In this document: positions 10,605 through 23,953 of the stretch, piece by piece
Layout: each line of letters begins with the position of its first letter
Position numbering within the stretch: the first letter of the stretch is position 1
DNA from: Saccoglossus kowalevskii
Taxonomy: Eukaryota > Hemichordata > Enteropneusta > Harrimaniidae
Length of the DNA stretch: 28,401 nt
Assembly (NCBI RefSeq): GCF_000003605.2
Contig: NW_003108083.1
Location: 1,069,441-1,097,841 of the forward strand
Direction: 5' to 3'
Notes under the pieces: model-generated
Told to the model about the DNA's origin: nothing
Seen by the model: the letters and a program-made list of their open reading frames with translations, nothing else
The model's database searches: none
Translations under genes and position numbers: made by a program

Positions 10605-10690
10605 TGGCTGAGGGGAAGACATGCAGTGGCGTGAAGCTAGGCAATTAGGTGTCGTACACGAGCACTGGTTTGAGTCACGCATGCAGTACA
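10590..10690 (+). mobile_element. tRNA-derived relic (possible SINE head)
   Basis: TGGCTGAGGGG at 10605-10615 fits the RNA polymerase III A box, and GGTTTGAGTCA at 10667-10677 fits the B box; the 62-nt spacing suggests a tRNA with a long variable arm (Leu or Ser type). The T-arm stem does not pair well and no proper acceptor stem is seen, so this is not a working tRNA gene. A decayed tRNA or the head of a SINE is most likely. Confidence 0.45.
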
Positions 10691-10893
10691 TGTTTACTCT
10701 GATTTGATGTAGTATTTACCTTGCACTTTATTTGGTGTTATCTGCTTACTTTACTTTACTTTCTATGTTGACAGCAACTATGAGTTTATATTTGTTTCTC
10801 AGTACTTAATTATGTTCCTAAGCTCATATGATAGAGCAAATATGGTATTACCGTAATAGTATGTCCATAGAAGTGTGTGTTTGAAGTCATATT

Positions 10894-11140
10894 TTAACCT
10901 TTTCACCACCAGTTCCCTGTTTTTTTCATCACAAATTCACAAAACAGTCCTGTTTACTGTCTGCACTTTCCTTCAGAAGATTGGGACAAAAATAGCCAAT
11001 TTCTTTGAGTGAAAACTGAAAATTCACTCAAATGTTGCTTGTTGGCTACAAAATTAGGGTTCATTTCCAGAAATATTGAAGAATGGACAGAAAAGGTGCC
11101 GCAAAATGTGGGCAAGAATGTCTGGTGGTGAAAAGGTTAA
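10894..11140. mobile_element. TTAA-flanked MITE, piggyBac-like ends
   Basis: TTAACCTTTTCACCACCAG at the left is mirrored exactly by CTGGTGGTGAAAAGGTTAA at the right. A TTAA target duplication and CC at the tip are typical of piggyBac-type non-autonomous elements. The 247-bp body carries no reading frame. It lies between the membrane-armadillo and Arf genes. Confidence 0.85.
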
Positions 11141-12900
11141 TGACCCAGCATTCTAATAAATGCAATTTTTGATTTACATGTGTGTGTATTAGAGATATGC
11201 TAATACAGCAAACACTGTATCGATGTGAAAAAGAGAACACCATCAGGTTTGTGTATACCGGTAAAGTGCTTCAGTTTGAAGTCAGCTAAATTTAATATTG
11301 CAGTAATATATTTGGAATACTTCTTTTACAAAGGTTGTGTGACCTTATTCTTGTTTTACAATTATACATTCCATTTTTAAATTAACTTTATTTTATATTT
11401 TTATATCAACTCACTCTTTACATCAAGAGGCTGATGAGATTAGAAAGAGGCTGGTCCTTAGTGTAAATATTTTTTTATTTTGTTTTAAAATAAAACATGG
11501 ATCATTATACAAATTTGTATTTAGTTTTTGATTGACATGTATGTACGGTATACATGTACTATATATATATATATGGAATGAAATGATTAGTAAAATTCAT
11601 TCATCAAGATCCTGTCAATCTTTTTTGTCCTCTATACATACTAACTCTATACATTTATTTTATAATACAAATGACAAAACTTGATTATAACTTCAACTTT
11701 GATCAACAAATTACATTATGATGAAAGGATCAAGTGTAATCTATACGTATCTTTAATAATTGTATATAGTGTACATTGCAAATAAAGTATACTTTATAGA
11801 AAACTTACACAGATTTATTACTAATGGGGAAGTTAAATAGTGCAGTGGTTTTTAATAGTTTGTGGATGAGTGTATTCAGAAAATAGAATCAAAGGAGAAC
11901 ATTTCTTGTTCAATAAATTTCCTGCATTCAGGCACACTGTGACAGGAACAGTTACTTGCTATGTACAATGAAAGATTTCAAGTAGCTACAATGAAATTCA
12001 TTCTATATACTGGTAACTACCTACAATTAAAATAAATGGTTGATCTACCTATACAATCTGTATCTATATTATGAAAAGAAGGACATAGATAATGATAACA
12101 TGTGTAAAATTATACAAAAAACTCTTTGAAAATATTACTAATGATAAGATTACATGCAACTAAGTGGAGGGAAAATATGAAAGATAAGTCTGGCTTAATC
12201 CACTATAGGAAGTTCAAAAACTTTGAACCAATATGGACTCTGTGACAAATTTTAAGGAGATCAAACTGAAATTTGCACACTTGGCTTGGATATGGTAAAA
12301 AAGGAAATTGTGGAAAATAATACTTCTCAAGACTGCACTTGCCCATGTTGAAGGGGGGGGGGGGGCAAGGATGGGATAGGAAATAAAGTGAAAGTTCCGT
12401 TTGCAAAAAAAAAAAAAGATAAAGCAAATTCCTAATTACATTTTATGTTTTTACAATATTTTTGATAATGTGAGTTTAAGAATCAAAATTGGAAATTACG
12501 ACGTTTAATTTGGAAATGCTTTATACGCTTACAAAAATTAATCTTTTTACAAATTACGGACGAATAATATAGCTGATTACATTTTACACTTTGCCCATGT
12601 CTACGAATCTACGTTTTTTATTTATTTTTATACATTTTTACGAAAATAAAAACAATTGATTACAGTTTATGAAAATACTCCTAGCCGATTCTCTTGTTAG
12701 AATGAAGTTGAAACCCTGGAACATTTTTTCCTTTGTTGCAAATGTTTTGCAGTGCAGAGAGAAAAGCTAATCAAAGATATTGAACAGGGGAGAAAAAACC
12801 GTATCTCTACACAGATTTTGAACAAAGGATGGGAATTATGTGGCTATTGCTGGGAGACGGTACATAACCCTATACAGGTTTGACTAAACTAATGAGCAAT
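11141..12900. other. Convergent 3' UTR and intergenic stretch
   Basis: No exon is supported here. AATAAA at about 11781 (GCAAATAAAGTATAC) could end the + strand armadillo transcript. On the - strand, AATAAA occurs near 12618-12625 and at 12913-12918 and could serve the Arf transcript. Simple repeats include a TA run near 11561-11574 and a G-run at about 12353-12365. Confidence 0.5.
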
Positions 12901-12936
12901 GAATTCATTTTCTTTATTCTCTATAACAATATATGT

Positions 12937-12951
12937 ACCCCCCCCCCCCCC
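12937..12951. repeat. C-homopolymer (G-run on the transcribed strand)
   Basis: A run of about 14 C residues follows ATATGTAC, just past the Arf stop codon and therefore within its predicted 3' UTR, where the RNA would carry a long G-run. Similar G-runs occur at about 12353-12365 and 16944-16956. Confidence 0.8.
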
Positions 12952-12971
12952 GTACCATATGACATATGATA

Positions 12972-15792
<2,821 letters not shown>

Positions 15793-16120
15793 GCTGGATT
15801 TTGTAGCTGTTTTCAGCGTTCGTATAATTGTAAATGTCGAACCCTGCTTTCTGAAACCGCTTTTATACAGTCTGGTGATGTCATCACTGACAACGTCTTC
15901 ACTTCCACGTCGTCGGCTAAAAATAGAAAATTACTTTTTTTGGAAAATAGAGGTCGCCCTCTACACTCGCAAAAAAAGTATCTCATCTCGCGAGACTTCA
16001 GTGACAATTTTGCGCATGTGCAGATAGTGCTAGCAACAAGGGATAACATTTAAAGTTGCAGACAGCTCATCCCGGAAATTCGCATTTCTTCGCCAAACAG
16101 ACTGTAAGAGTGTTGCGACG
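15793..16120. promoter_or_regulatory. Bidirectional promoter between the Arf gene and ZMYND12
   Basis: The two start codons diverge with 328 bp between them. The stretch is CpG-rich compared with its surroundings. It holds TCTCGCGAGA at 15986-15995 (the CGCG promoter element known to bind BANP in vertebrates), an NRF1-like TGCGCATGTGCA at 16011-16022, a CRE-like TGATGTCA at 15876-15883, and a TAGCAAC half-site at 16031-16037 that could be part of an RFX X-box. No TATA box is evident on the ZMYND12 side. Confidence 0.7.
15986..15995. promoter_or_regulatory. TCTCGCGAGA palindromic promoter element
   Basis: A perfect 10-bp match to the CGCG element of CpG-island promoters, about 126 bp upstream of the ZMYND12 ATG and 194 bp upstream of the Arf ATG. 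Confidence 0.75.
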
Positions 16121-19100
16121 ATGACGTTGAACCCGCTAGCTAATCCCAAGGGAGTTAAACTCTTGTGTGAGTTATGCCAGAAGCCGGCATTTGTACAGTG
16201 TACGCAATGTCGAGTAACCTACTACTGGTAAGTTTTGATCGTCGTACGAGCTCCTTTCAATCGACCACCACCATCATCATAATAATAGTATATGGCATTG
16301 AGGCTTTCTTTTACTCAGCTCTATGGGTCTTATGATATGCTGTGATTGTATTTCAACTATTACCACTGAGAAATAGATTACGTTCAAGTTGTCAACACAC
16401 TGTCACAAACGTGGGTATTCTAATAAAAGAAACAAAATAATTTTGTCCCAAAACAATTCAAAGGAGGAACCGCATCCCCACAAACTAATCATTAACAATG
16501 CCGTATTTGCTCTTTTAAAATCTCCTTTCCAATATAAGTGCATTTAAACCAACAGTTTAAATTTGTACATCGATTCAGTAAAATGTGACCTATTTTGCAC
16601 ACTTGTTATTTACGTAAGAATTAGCCCTGTGTACATCACGATTACTTTTTTTTAGTAACCCTGTATACATGGACTGTGTCAGCGATGATGCTACCCAACC
16701 ACAGTTTGTAGGAGCATTGTCCATTAGTTCGCCCTGATTAACACTGCGCTATACGTAGGGCTTCGTATAAAGCATATACACTACTAATATAGCAAATACT
16801 GTAATCACATTTTCTAACATGAGAGATCACACAAAATCATTTCGTAATTTACTGAAAGACAAAGAATATTCAGATAGCAAACCCTGGGAGCAAATCATAA
16901 TCTACTGATTGCCAAACCTTTGAAAAAATAATTGGTGACTGTGGGGGGGGGGGGGCTGTTTATTTTTACCTCTATATATTTTGACACCTTCCTAACTCAC
17001 ATGTAAGAAAAATACTTTAATATTGGGGGGTTTACAACTGTTGCATGTTCATGTAGTTTATGTATTAGATAAACAATGATAACATGCAAGCTACTGTATA
17101 TATATACAAGTGTCAGTGATGATACACCATATCACCAGTGAAAATATTTGAATTACAAAATGTAATGGGTATTCAAGAAATCACAATTGAAATTAATTTT
17201 AAATTCTAGAAACATACACATAGCTATTTTAATATCATATACACTATGCCATAACTAGGTTACGGCATACAACAAGAATTCTTATGCACAGATAAATCAG
17301 TGATTGGCTAGCACCATTGCTCATTGTCATTACCGTAATACATCATTAATCATCATGAACTTGCTGATTCAAAGAAAAAAATGTCTGTGATAAAGTGATT
17401 CTGAATCAGAGCTGATATTTCAAATTTTTACCTTGCATAAAGACATGGCCGAAGTCGCATCAAAGTAATTTCACGTCTATGTACATAAATTGTCCAACTT
17501 TTCATAATTGCATCTTTATTCATGATGACATTGGTACAAATGCCATAACCTTAAATTCTATTACTAGTATATAAACACAGTCCCTCTATAGAGGGACTGT
17601 GATATAAATAATAATTATAAAATTATTATATGATTCATTCACATGTTTGTGATTTACACAGTAGCCTCTATCTTAAAACTATTACTGGTTCAATCCCTAT
17701 TTCACAGGGTTTGAACTTCAAGGTTGAGAGGTCACCCCATTCAAGGGCAAGATTTAAAAATTGAATTTTTAAAATCGTCTATCATCTAGGAAAGTGTCTG
17801 GGGATGTTGCAAAGTCCCTCGGCAATTACAGGTGCGGGAGTTACATGTAGGTGTATGTAAATATCTTGATGCTAAGTTCAAGCCTTTTATTTAGTCTAGT
17901 ATTGTACAGGTATCACATAATCAGTCATATTTGTCTTGTTGCAGCGGTGTTGAACATCAACGAGCAGACTGGGAAGGAATACATGAAAAGATATGTGAAT
18001 TATTAATCCCGCTGCGAACAATGACACTGCCATTCTTACCATCAGAAGAAGAAAGAAAAAAACGAGAAGATGAAAAATTACACAGACAGGTAAAACATTA
18101 TTTTATTAATACATAGCAATGTATGCAACATGTGTTATAAGTACATTGTTTGTTCACATGAAATTAGAATACTGTAAAAAACTTTATTTTCGCTTGGAAT
18201 TTATTTTTCCTATATTTCACATTCAACTCATCAAAAATCAGTGAAAATATATTCCATACAAAACACCTGAAAAGCCTTTTCAGCAAAAATTAATTCCATC
18301 TAAAATAAAGTATTTTACAGTACATGTTATTGTTGGTTTACATGAGCTTCTATTTTACAGTACCGGTATGTGCTGTGTGACAACCACCTTTAGTGCAATT
18401 AGTGCTTTGATTTTTACTAGGTTTTAAATTGTACATGTTTGGTGTACAATATATATACCTTAGTTTTGTTAGAATCTATAAATGCTAAATATAAAGTAAT
18501 CAATATCTAATATCTTATTCTCTTTCAGTTACATATGATAGAACTAACAAGGACTACTGGACAGAAGTTATTATTTGAAGGCAAGCATTCCCAGGCTGTT
18601 CCAGCTGCCATGCAATCACTAAGGTTTAGTATAGACGTACATGGTTTGAACAGTATTGAGCTAGTGCCTTCATATCTTATTTTAGGAGAGGCTAGCATTG
18701 GTGAGTAGTTATTTGATTACTTAGTCGTCTACCACATGAGAATAACAATAATATGATCTCTCATTAAAATGTATATTCAACTTTGGTGGTAAATTATGTA
18801 GGGTGGTGTATCCATGATTCGTTTGTGAAAATATCACTGCTAGATATGTAACATGACTTGTGAAAATAACATCTATACCATGGGGCTCTGTCCAGCCTTT
18901 ATCCCTTGCTACTGTGCATAAATTTTTGTTTGTGCTCCCCTTTAGCTTTGCTGTCTAAATCACTGCTGATCATAATAGTCTATCTGCACATTTAACCTGA
19001 ACTTGTTACTTCATTACCTACCACAGTGTAGACTTAATATTATTGTATTTTACTATATAAAGGTCTTGGTAAACTCTCCCAAGCAGAGGAATATTTAGCA

Positions 19101-22100
19101 CAAGCACAGTGGACTGTATTGAAAACACCTGACTGTGGTGATGCTATTAAATCTAAACTATACAGAAATTTAGGATTGTTGTATGCTGCGCAGGGAAACT
19201 TTGAAGAGTCATTGAGACAACTAGCTAATGATGTAAGTATAGACCAACAATTCCTGTTCATTCATGTTGTAGGAATAGAGAACGATGGTTATAAGCTGGT
19301 TTGTATTTCATCTCTCTGAAACATAGACACTTACTATTGCTGTAGTTTTGATATACTGTAAAACTATTTATTTTCATTGACATTTAATTTCACTATTTTG
19401 ATGTTTTGAGCATATTCACTGGGTTTAATTTCACAAATTTATCAAGAAAACAATGCATTTTATTGTCATTTTATATGTTCAAATAGATTTAATTCATCGA
19501 ATTTTACTTATCAATGAAAAATAGCAAAATTAAAACCTAGTTAATAATTAATGCATTCACAATAGCATTCAAATTCTTGTTATCAACAAGCTCAAGAGTA
19601 CTGCACATAATGAGTCAAACATTGATCCATCTCAGCTCCTCGGAGGCATACAATTCAAACTGCCATATTGGCTCACATGTATCAAGTTTCAATGTTGCAC
19701 AACCAGAACTCTATATAACTTAATGGACCAAATAAAATCTTGTTCATATTACTGATTGTCTGTTTTTAACTTGGCATTTTCAGCTTCTTTAAAACTACAA
19801 GTCCGCTTGCTTTTATACTTGGCGTCTATGTACCTTGGTTGGACCTATCTCAATTTATGTTAACTTTATGATGATACATTCAATTCTCAGTTTTTTATGA
19901 ATATTTTTGTCATTTTTGGTAAAAAATTCTATTTCAACTATTTCTTGAAAATAGCCTAATTGCTTTGATATTTCACACATAGACACCTTGAGTGGAGTCA
20001 GATTTGTTCATTTTGTGACAATAAGTTCAATAATGATGATACATTCAATTCTCTAATTTGAGTGAATATTTTTGTTATTTCTCGTAAAAAATGTTATACA
20101 GCGGAGCTATACTGGCCAACAAACAGCTTGTTTAAAAAGAAAGTTTGAAAAAAAGCAATCTATATAAATGTAAATAATGATGTTGTGAGAAGCCAGCACC
20201 ATTTGATAGTTACTCTATGCTAGACCACATGTAGTTTCACAATGTTTTGTTCCTGTAGATCTACTATGCGTCAGAAACATATGGTACTGATGACATCCAC
20301 ACATCTGGAGGTTACTTCCACATGGCTAATGTGTTCTTCCGACAAAACAGAATGGATGTAGCAGATTCATTATACACAAGAGTCACTAATATATGGCATG
20401 CTCATTTATTGAAAATTGTCAAAATTCGTACCAAGACGCCCTCAACACCGTCCGGTGTTGGTCCTGCTGCTACTAAACTTAAAGATGAGGAAGAAGTATT
20501 GGGTATGTACCAGTTTAATTTTGAACAGTGTACTATATTTTCTCTAATACAAGTGCAATCACTTTTACATACCGGTATATGAGTGTCGAAACAGTTTACA
20601 ATGCCCAAAATAAATTTCTTAAATTATCCGGGTTTCCAAAATACAGCCAAAGTTTATTGTGTTTTTTAATGCATACTTTAAAACCATTTACATTCATGTT
20701 TTGAACAATTTCACTGGGTTTTAAGTTCACAAACTTAACAGGAAAAGTTCTAATGTTATTTCACTTGTTTGTGTGGATTTAATTTAGCAAATTTCATTTA
20801 TCAACAAAAATAGCATAATTAAAAACCAGTGAAAAAATAATTAATTTTACTGTACATGTATAGTTTTATCTGATGACGTATTGTCCTTGTTATTGCAGAT
20901 GAAGCACAGGAAGCGGAAGCCAAACAAGTATTGAATTCAATTCATGATATCAGAGAGCAGACTCCAGACCAGGAGGCGATAGTCATGGCTAAGATATGTC
21001 ATGCCTTAGCTATGTTATATTATGTACTCCTTGACACAGAAAAGGTATGATATGGTTTTCTGCTTTTGTGGATTTTTTGAAAATTGCACTCAGAGATCAT
21101 TCCTAATACTTGATTATAGTCTCCTGTTGTCAAATATTTGATTGTCGGAATGTGTACGTATTTTCAGTAGTTTTCTGTGTCTCTAAAAATCACAGATCAT
21201 GTCAGCCCAATATTTGATTGTTAAAATGTTATTTCCTAATGCTGTTAAATACTGTAAAACTATTTTTCACTATTTTGATGCATTGAGCATATTCACTGTG
21301 TTTTAATTTCATGAATTTGTCAAGAAAACTTGATTGTTATTTTACATGTTCACGTAAATTTAATTTAGCAGATTTTACTTGTCAGTGAAAATAGTGAAAT
21401 TAAAACCTGGTGAATAATTAATGCATTTACAGTAGTTTTCAGAAGATCCACCTCTGTTCTAAATTACTACAGCCCACAGTAAATCTGGGCAAGCTGTCAA
21501 ATATTTCTCAAAGTTCATGCATATTCATGTCTGTAAATATTTCACCTACCAGTAATAATAGTTTGAATACCCCAATACAGCTCCATGAATGATCCCAAGG
21601 GTGTAGCTTTAAAGCTGGGGAGTCGTCACCTGCACATACGTCAGATGGCCATAGCGTGTCACTGTTTACAAACAAGCGTCTACCCATGAGTCTTTGCATT
21701 TTTAGCGTGTGTTGTTACCATTGCTTGGGACTCAATTCCTGGCATGCGCAAGTGACTACCCTCCTGCTTTAACCCTCTAAGCACCAAAGTCAAAGTCTTT
21801 TGGCACCATCTACAAAATTCTATGTATAGTATGGTTCCCTCCACAAGAAATGTTGATAAATATTGGCAAACATTTTAATCAAAAACTAAAAGCAATATCT
21901 GAAACTGTCTGTAGACCTGAAACGGTGATGAAATTTAATGAAAATTTACAAAATGTGAAAATTTGTGCACAGAATTTTAGGCAAGGATTATTTTGTATAG
22001 TCTGGTTCCCCAACAAAAAATTTTGATAAAAATTGGCAAACATTTTGATTAAAAACTAAAAGCAATATCTGAAACTGTCTGTATAGCTCAAAATCGTAAG

Positions 22101-22480
22101 GAAATTAGTGAAAATTTACAAAATGGGAAAATTTGTGCACAGAATTTTAGGCGAGAAAAAATTTAGCGCTCAAAGGGTTAAGCAAAAAACATTGTTCATC
22201 GTATGTGAGTATATTCTTCTAGAACCCAGCTTTTCAAACAATGAATAGATACTCGCCAAGTAACTGACGAGGAATGGTTTAGTAAAAGTACTATTCCTGT
22301 TAATCATAAAAGTGCATTTTTTTACAGGCTAAGGAATATGCCAAGAAAGCCAAGAGTGCTGTGGATGCTTCTAATGATCCAGAATCTGATATGGCTGTAG
22401 ATATAGTAGAATTTGTAAGAATTGCTAACAGACCACCAGTGTCTAGAGATAGTACATTCCTGCATCCAGTATCTCACTGA
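16121..22480 (+). CDS. ZMYND12: ZMYND12 orthologue (MYND zinc finger and TPR-like repeats)
   Basis: Seven exons: 16121-16227, 17945-18089, 18529-18700, 19063-19232, 20259-20502, 20899-21044 and 22328-22480, total 1137 nt, 378 residues (human protein about 365). The MYND finger is complete with Cys16, Cys19, Cys27, Cys30, Cys36, His40, His49 and Cys53; His40 replaces the more common Cys, as I recall for human ZMYND12 (YYCG..HQRADW). TPR-like helical repeats follow, with recognisable family stretches such as AVPAAMQSLRF, IELVPSYLILGEASIGLG, AEEYLAQAQWTVLK, HTSGGYFHMANVFF and DEAQEAEA. A polar loop (255-277, with PSTPSGVGPA and KDEEE) sits in the middle. The protein is known as a sperm-flagellum and axoneme-associated factor in mammals; the same role here is inferred. 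Intron 1 is 1.7 kb; introns 4-6 carry several MITEs. ATG 16121 is the first in-frame start with family-like sequence. Confidence 0.93.
16228..17944 (+). other. Intron 1 of ZMYND12
   Basis: No exon or repeat family was recognised over most of this 1.7-kb intron. It contains a G-run (about 16944-16956) and a perfect palindrome at 17576-17601, listed separately. Confidence 0.6.
17576..17601. repeat. Perfect 26-bp palindrome
   Basis: CACAGTCCCTCTA is followed at once by its exact reverse complement TAGAGGGACTGTG, with no spacer. An AT-rich imperfect hairpin (ATAATAATT ... AAATTATTAT) lies just downstream. Confidence 0.9.
18170..18322. mobile_element. TACTGTA-family MITE, subfamily B, copy 2
   Basis: Starts TACTGTAAAAAACTTTATTT and ends AAAGTATTTTACAGTA; the interior is shared with the 9758-9947 copy. 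It lies in intron 2 of ZMYND12, close to a TACCGGTA octamer at 18361. Confidence 0.85.
19354..19565. mobile_element. TACTGTA-family MITE, subfamily A, copy 2
   Basis: Starts TACTGTAAAACTATTTATTT, with internal TATTCACTGGGTTTAATTTC and the inverted AAATTAAAACCTAGTTAATA. The right end is decayed (ATTCACAATAG). It lies in intron 4 of ZMYND12. Confidence 0.8.
19865..20097 (+). repeat. Direct repeat pair of about 65 bp
   Basis: ATGATGATACATTCAATTCT then CAGTTTTTTATGAATATTTTTG at 19865-19932 is repeated near 20030-20097, ending in GTAAAAAATTCTA and GTAAAAAATGTTATA respectively. It lies in intron 4 of ZMYND12; family unknown. Confidence 0.7.
20672..20854. mobile_element. TACTGTA-family MITE, subfamily A, copy 3
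   Basis: The left end is mutated (ATACTTTAAAACCATTTA); the interior TTTCACTGGGTTTTAAGTTC and right end ATTAATTTTACTGTA are recognisable. It lies in intron 5 of ZMYND12. Confidence 0.75.
21250..21434. mobile_element. TACTGTA-family MITE, subfamily A, copy 4
   Basis: TACTGTAAAACTATTTTTCAC at the left and GAATAATTAATGCATTTACA then GTA at the right. The left part is shortened relative to copies 1 and 2. It lies in intron 6 of ZMYND12. Confidence 0.8.
21609..21772 (-). mobile_element. TTAA-flanked MITE 'CACCTGCGCA', copy B
   Basis: This is an inverted relative of 15225-15380: TTTAAAGCTGGGGAGTCGTC, ACCTGCACA at the left and GCGCAAGTGACTACCCTCCT, GCTTTAA at the right. Shared inner blocks include GACACGCTATGGCCATCTG and CTCATGGGTAGACGCTT when read in the same sense. 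It shares its right TTAA with the next element. Confidence 0.85.
21769..22181. mobile_element. TTAA-flanked MITE with internal 170-bp duplication
   Basis: TTAACCCTCTAAGCACCAAA at the left mirrors TTTAGCGCTCAAAGGGTTAA at the right. Inside, about 170 bp is repeated in tandem (units near 21824-21994 and 21995-22165), both containing AAAACTAAAAGCAATATCTG and AAATTTGTGCACAGAATTTT. The ends resemble the CTCAAAGGGTTAAT blocks of the array at 1319-1643. It lies in intron 6 of ZMYND12. Confidence 0.85.
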
Positions 22481-23760
22481 CAGCATCTCAAGGTTGTCAG
22501 AAGTACAATTATACTAGTATTATTTTTTTGGTCTTTTGAGATTCTTTCGTACCACTGGATCAGAGGCCATGACTATTTTGAGAGAAGTGCATGACAAAAA
22601 GTCATGTTATCTGAAGGAGCAGTGTCACATGAAGTTACTTGTATCTAAACCCCAATGGGTAATTCTGTTAAAACATTAGTTTGTTATAAATAACACCTAT
22701 CTTTGTATATTTTGATTCTTTGTAAATATTTGTGTATCATTGTTGAATGTATATTTTATTAAATATGTAAATATTCCATTAGACCATGTGAATACATTTT
22801 GTCTTATCTTTTCAAATGAATTCAGCTAATATGTTGGGTTCTTTTGTGCAAAAAGCATAATCATATTACTGCAGACCTGAAAATGATCATAACGCACTTG
22901 TAGTTGCTATCCAAATTGGCATATTTACTTTAAAATCCTAGCCTTGCTCTCATTACAATCTACAATAATTATGGCTGTGATTTTTAACTCTCTGATATCA
23001 CAATAAAATCAACTCAAGCCTTGGTATGTCCCCTCTTAATTTTTTTCGCAATAAAAACACCCATTAATCATGCCAAAGTGGACTGGACTGGACTGTAAGA
23101 ATCATTATCTTTTCAAGGTGTGTGCAACTGAATCTTTCACCCAATCAAACCTGTACAGTTTAATTTTTGTCACCCATGCCATTGTAAGTCAAAATGTTAC
23201 TGCAGGAATAGACAGGATGTCAAAAATTATTTTTAAATGTTTTTAAGTGCATTTGAGTATACAATTTTTGGATTGAAAATCCAAAAAATATTGTTAAAAT
23301 CACTAGCTTTTAGCTGCATTTTATGTTGCTTGATGTCTGATAGGCAAGACGTTAAACAAAGGAACCTAATTAATGTTTGTCAAGTACAGTACCACCATTA
23401 TAAATGCAAATGAAAGATGTACCAGTGGACTGCAAAGAATGAAACACTATTTGAAAACAAGTCTTCTGGTTCTTTAACTCTCAAGATCTATGTGGTTATT
23501 GGTGTCTATCTTCTTGTTTGACACATTGTCATTAAATGCTGTCAATATGTGCAGTAACATTTGTGTATCCGTCAATGTGTTAATAAAAAAAACAGGACAA
23601 CTATTAAATTTGTTGATGCATTAACATTTTACTATCATTGACAAATCATAACAATTGAATTGCTTACATGTAAGTCTTACTATTGTCCAGAGTCAGTAGG
23701 CTACATGGAACAGTAAACACGCAGTCAGAAATTTATCGGTATATATAGACAAGAATTAGG
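22481..23760 (+). other. 3' UTR of ZMYND12 and intergenic DNA
   Basis: No coding signal after the TGA at 22478. Candidate polyadenylation signals are ATTAAA near 22757-22763 and AATAAA near 23002. Further right I see only AT-rich sequence with scattered stops in all frames. Confidence 0.5.
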
Positions 23761-23953
23761 GGTGGGCCATTAGAAACTAAAGAGGAAAAACAGTTCTGCA
23801 TGCCTATTTCTTAGGGAAAAATATTACATAGAAGAAATAAAAATAAAATCACAGTGAATTCATTATTAAAATAAAAATGAGCATAAAACGAAGTGAAGGA
23901 AAAAATATTTTGTATAGTTTTGTGCCCCCCCCTCGAGTTTCTAATCGCCCAGC
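23761..23953. mobile_element. Candidate MITE with GGTGGGCCATTAGAAACT ends
   Basis: GGTGGGCCATTAGAAACT at 23761-23778 is mirrored by AGTTTCTAATCGCCCAGC at 23936-23953 with three mismatches. The interior is AT-rich and non-coding. Target duplications are not clear, so the class is open. Confidence 0.55.

Noticed and set aside
10590..10690. A functional tRNA gene
   Set aside because: A and B boxes are visible, but the T stem does not pair and no 7-bp acceptor stem is found.
16024..16037. RFX X-box for cilia-specific expression of ZMYND12
   Set aside because: Only the right half-site (TAGCAAC) matches; the left half of the 14-bp consensus is poor, so it is mentioned but not called.
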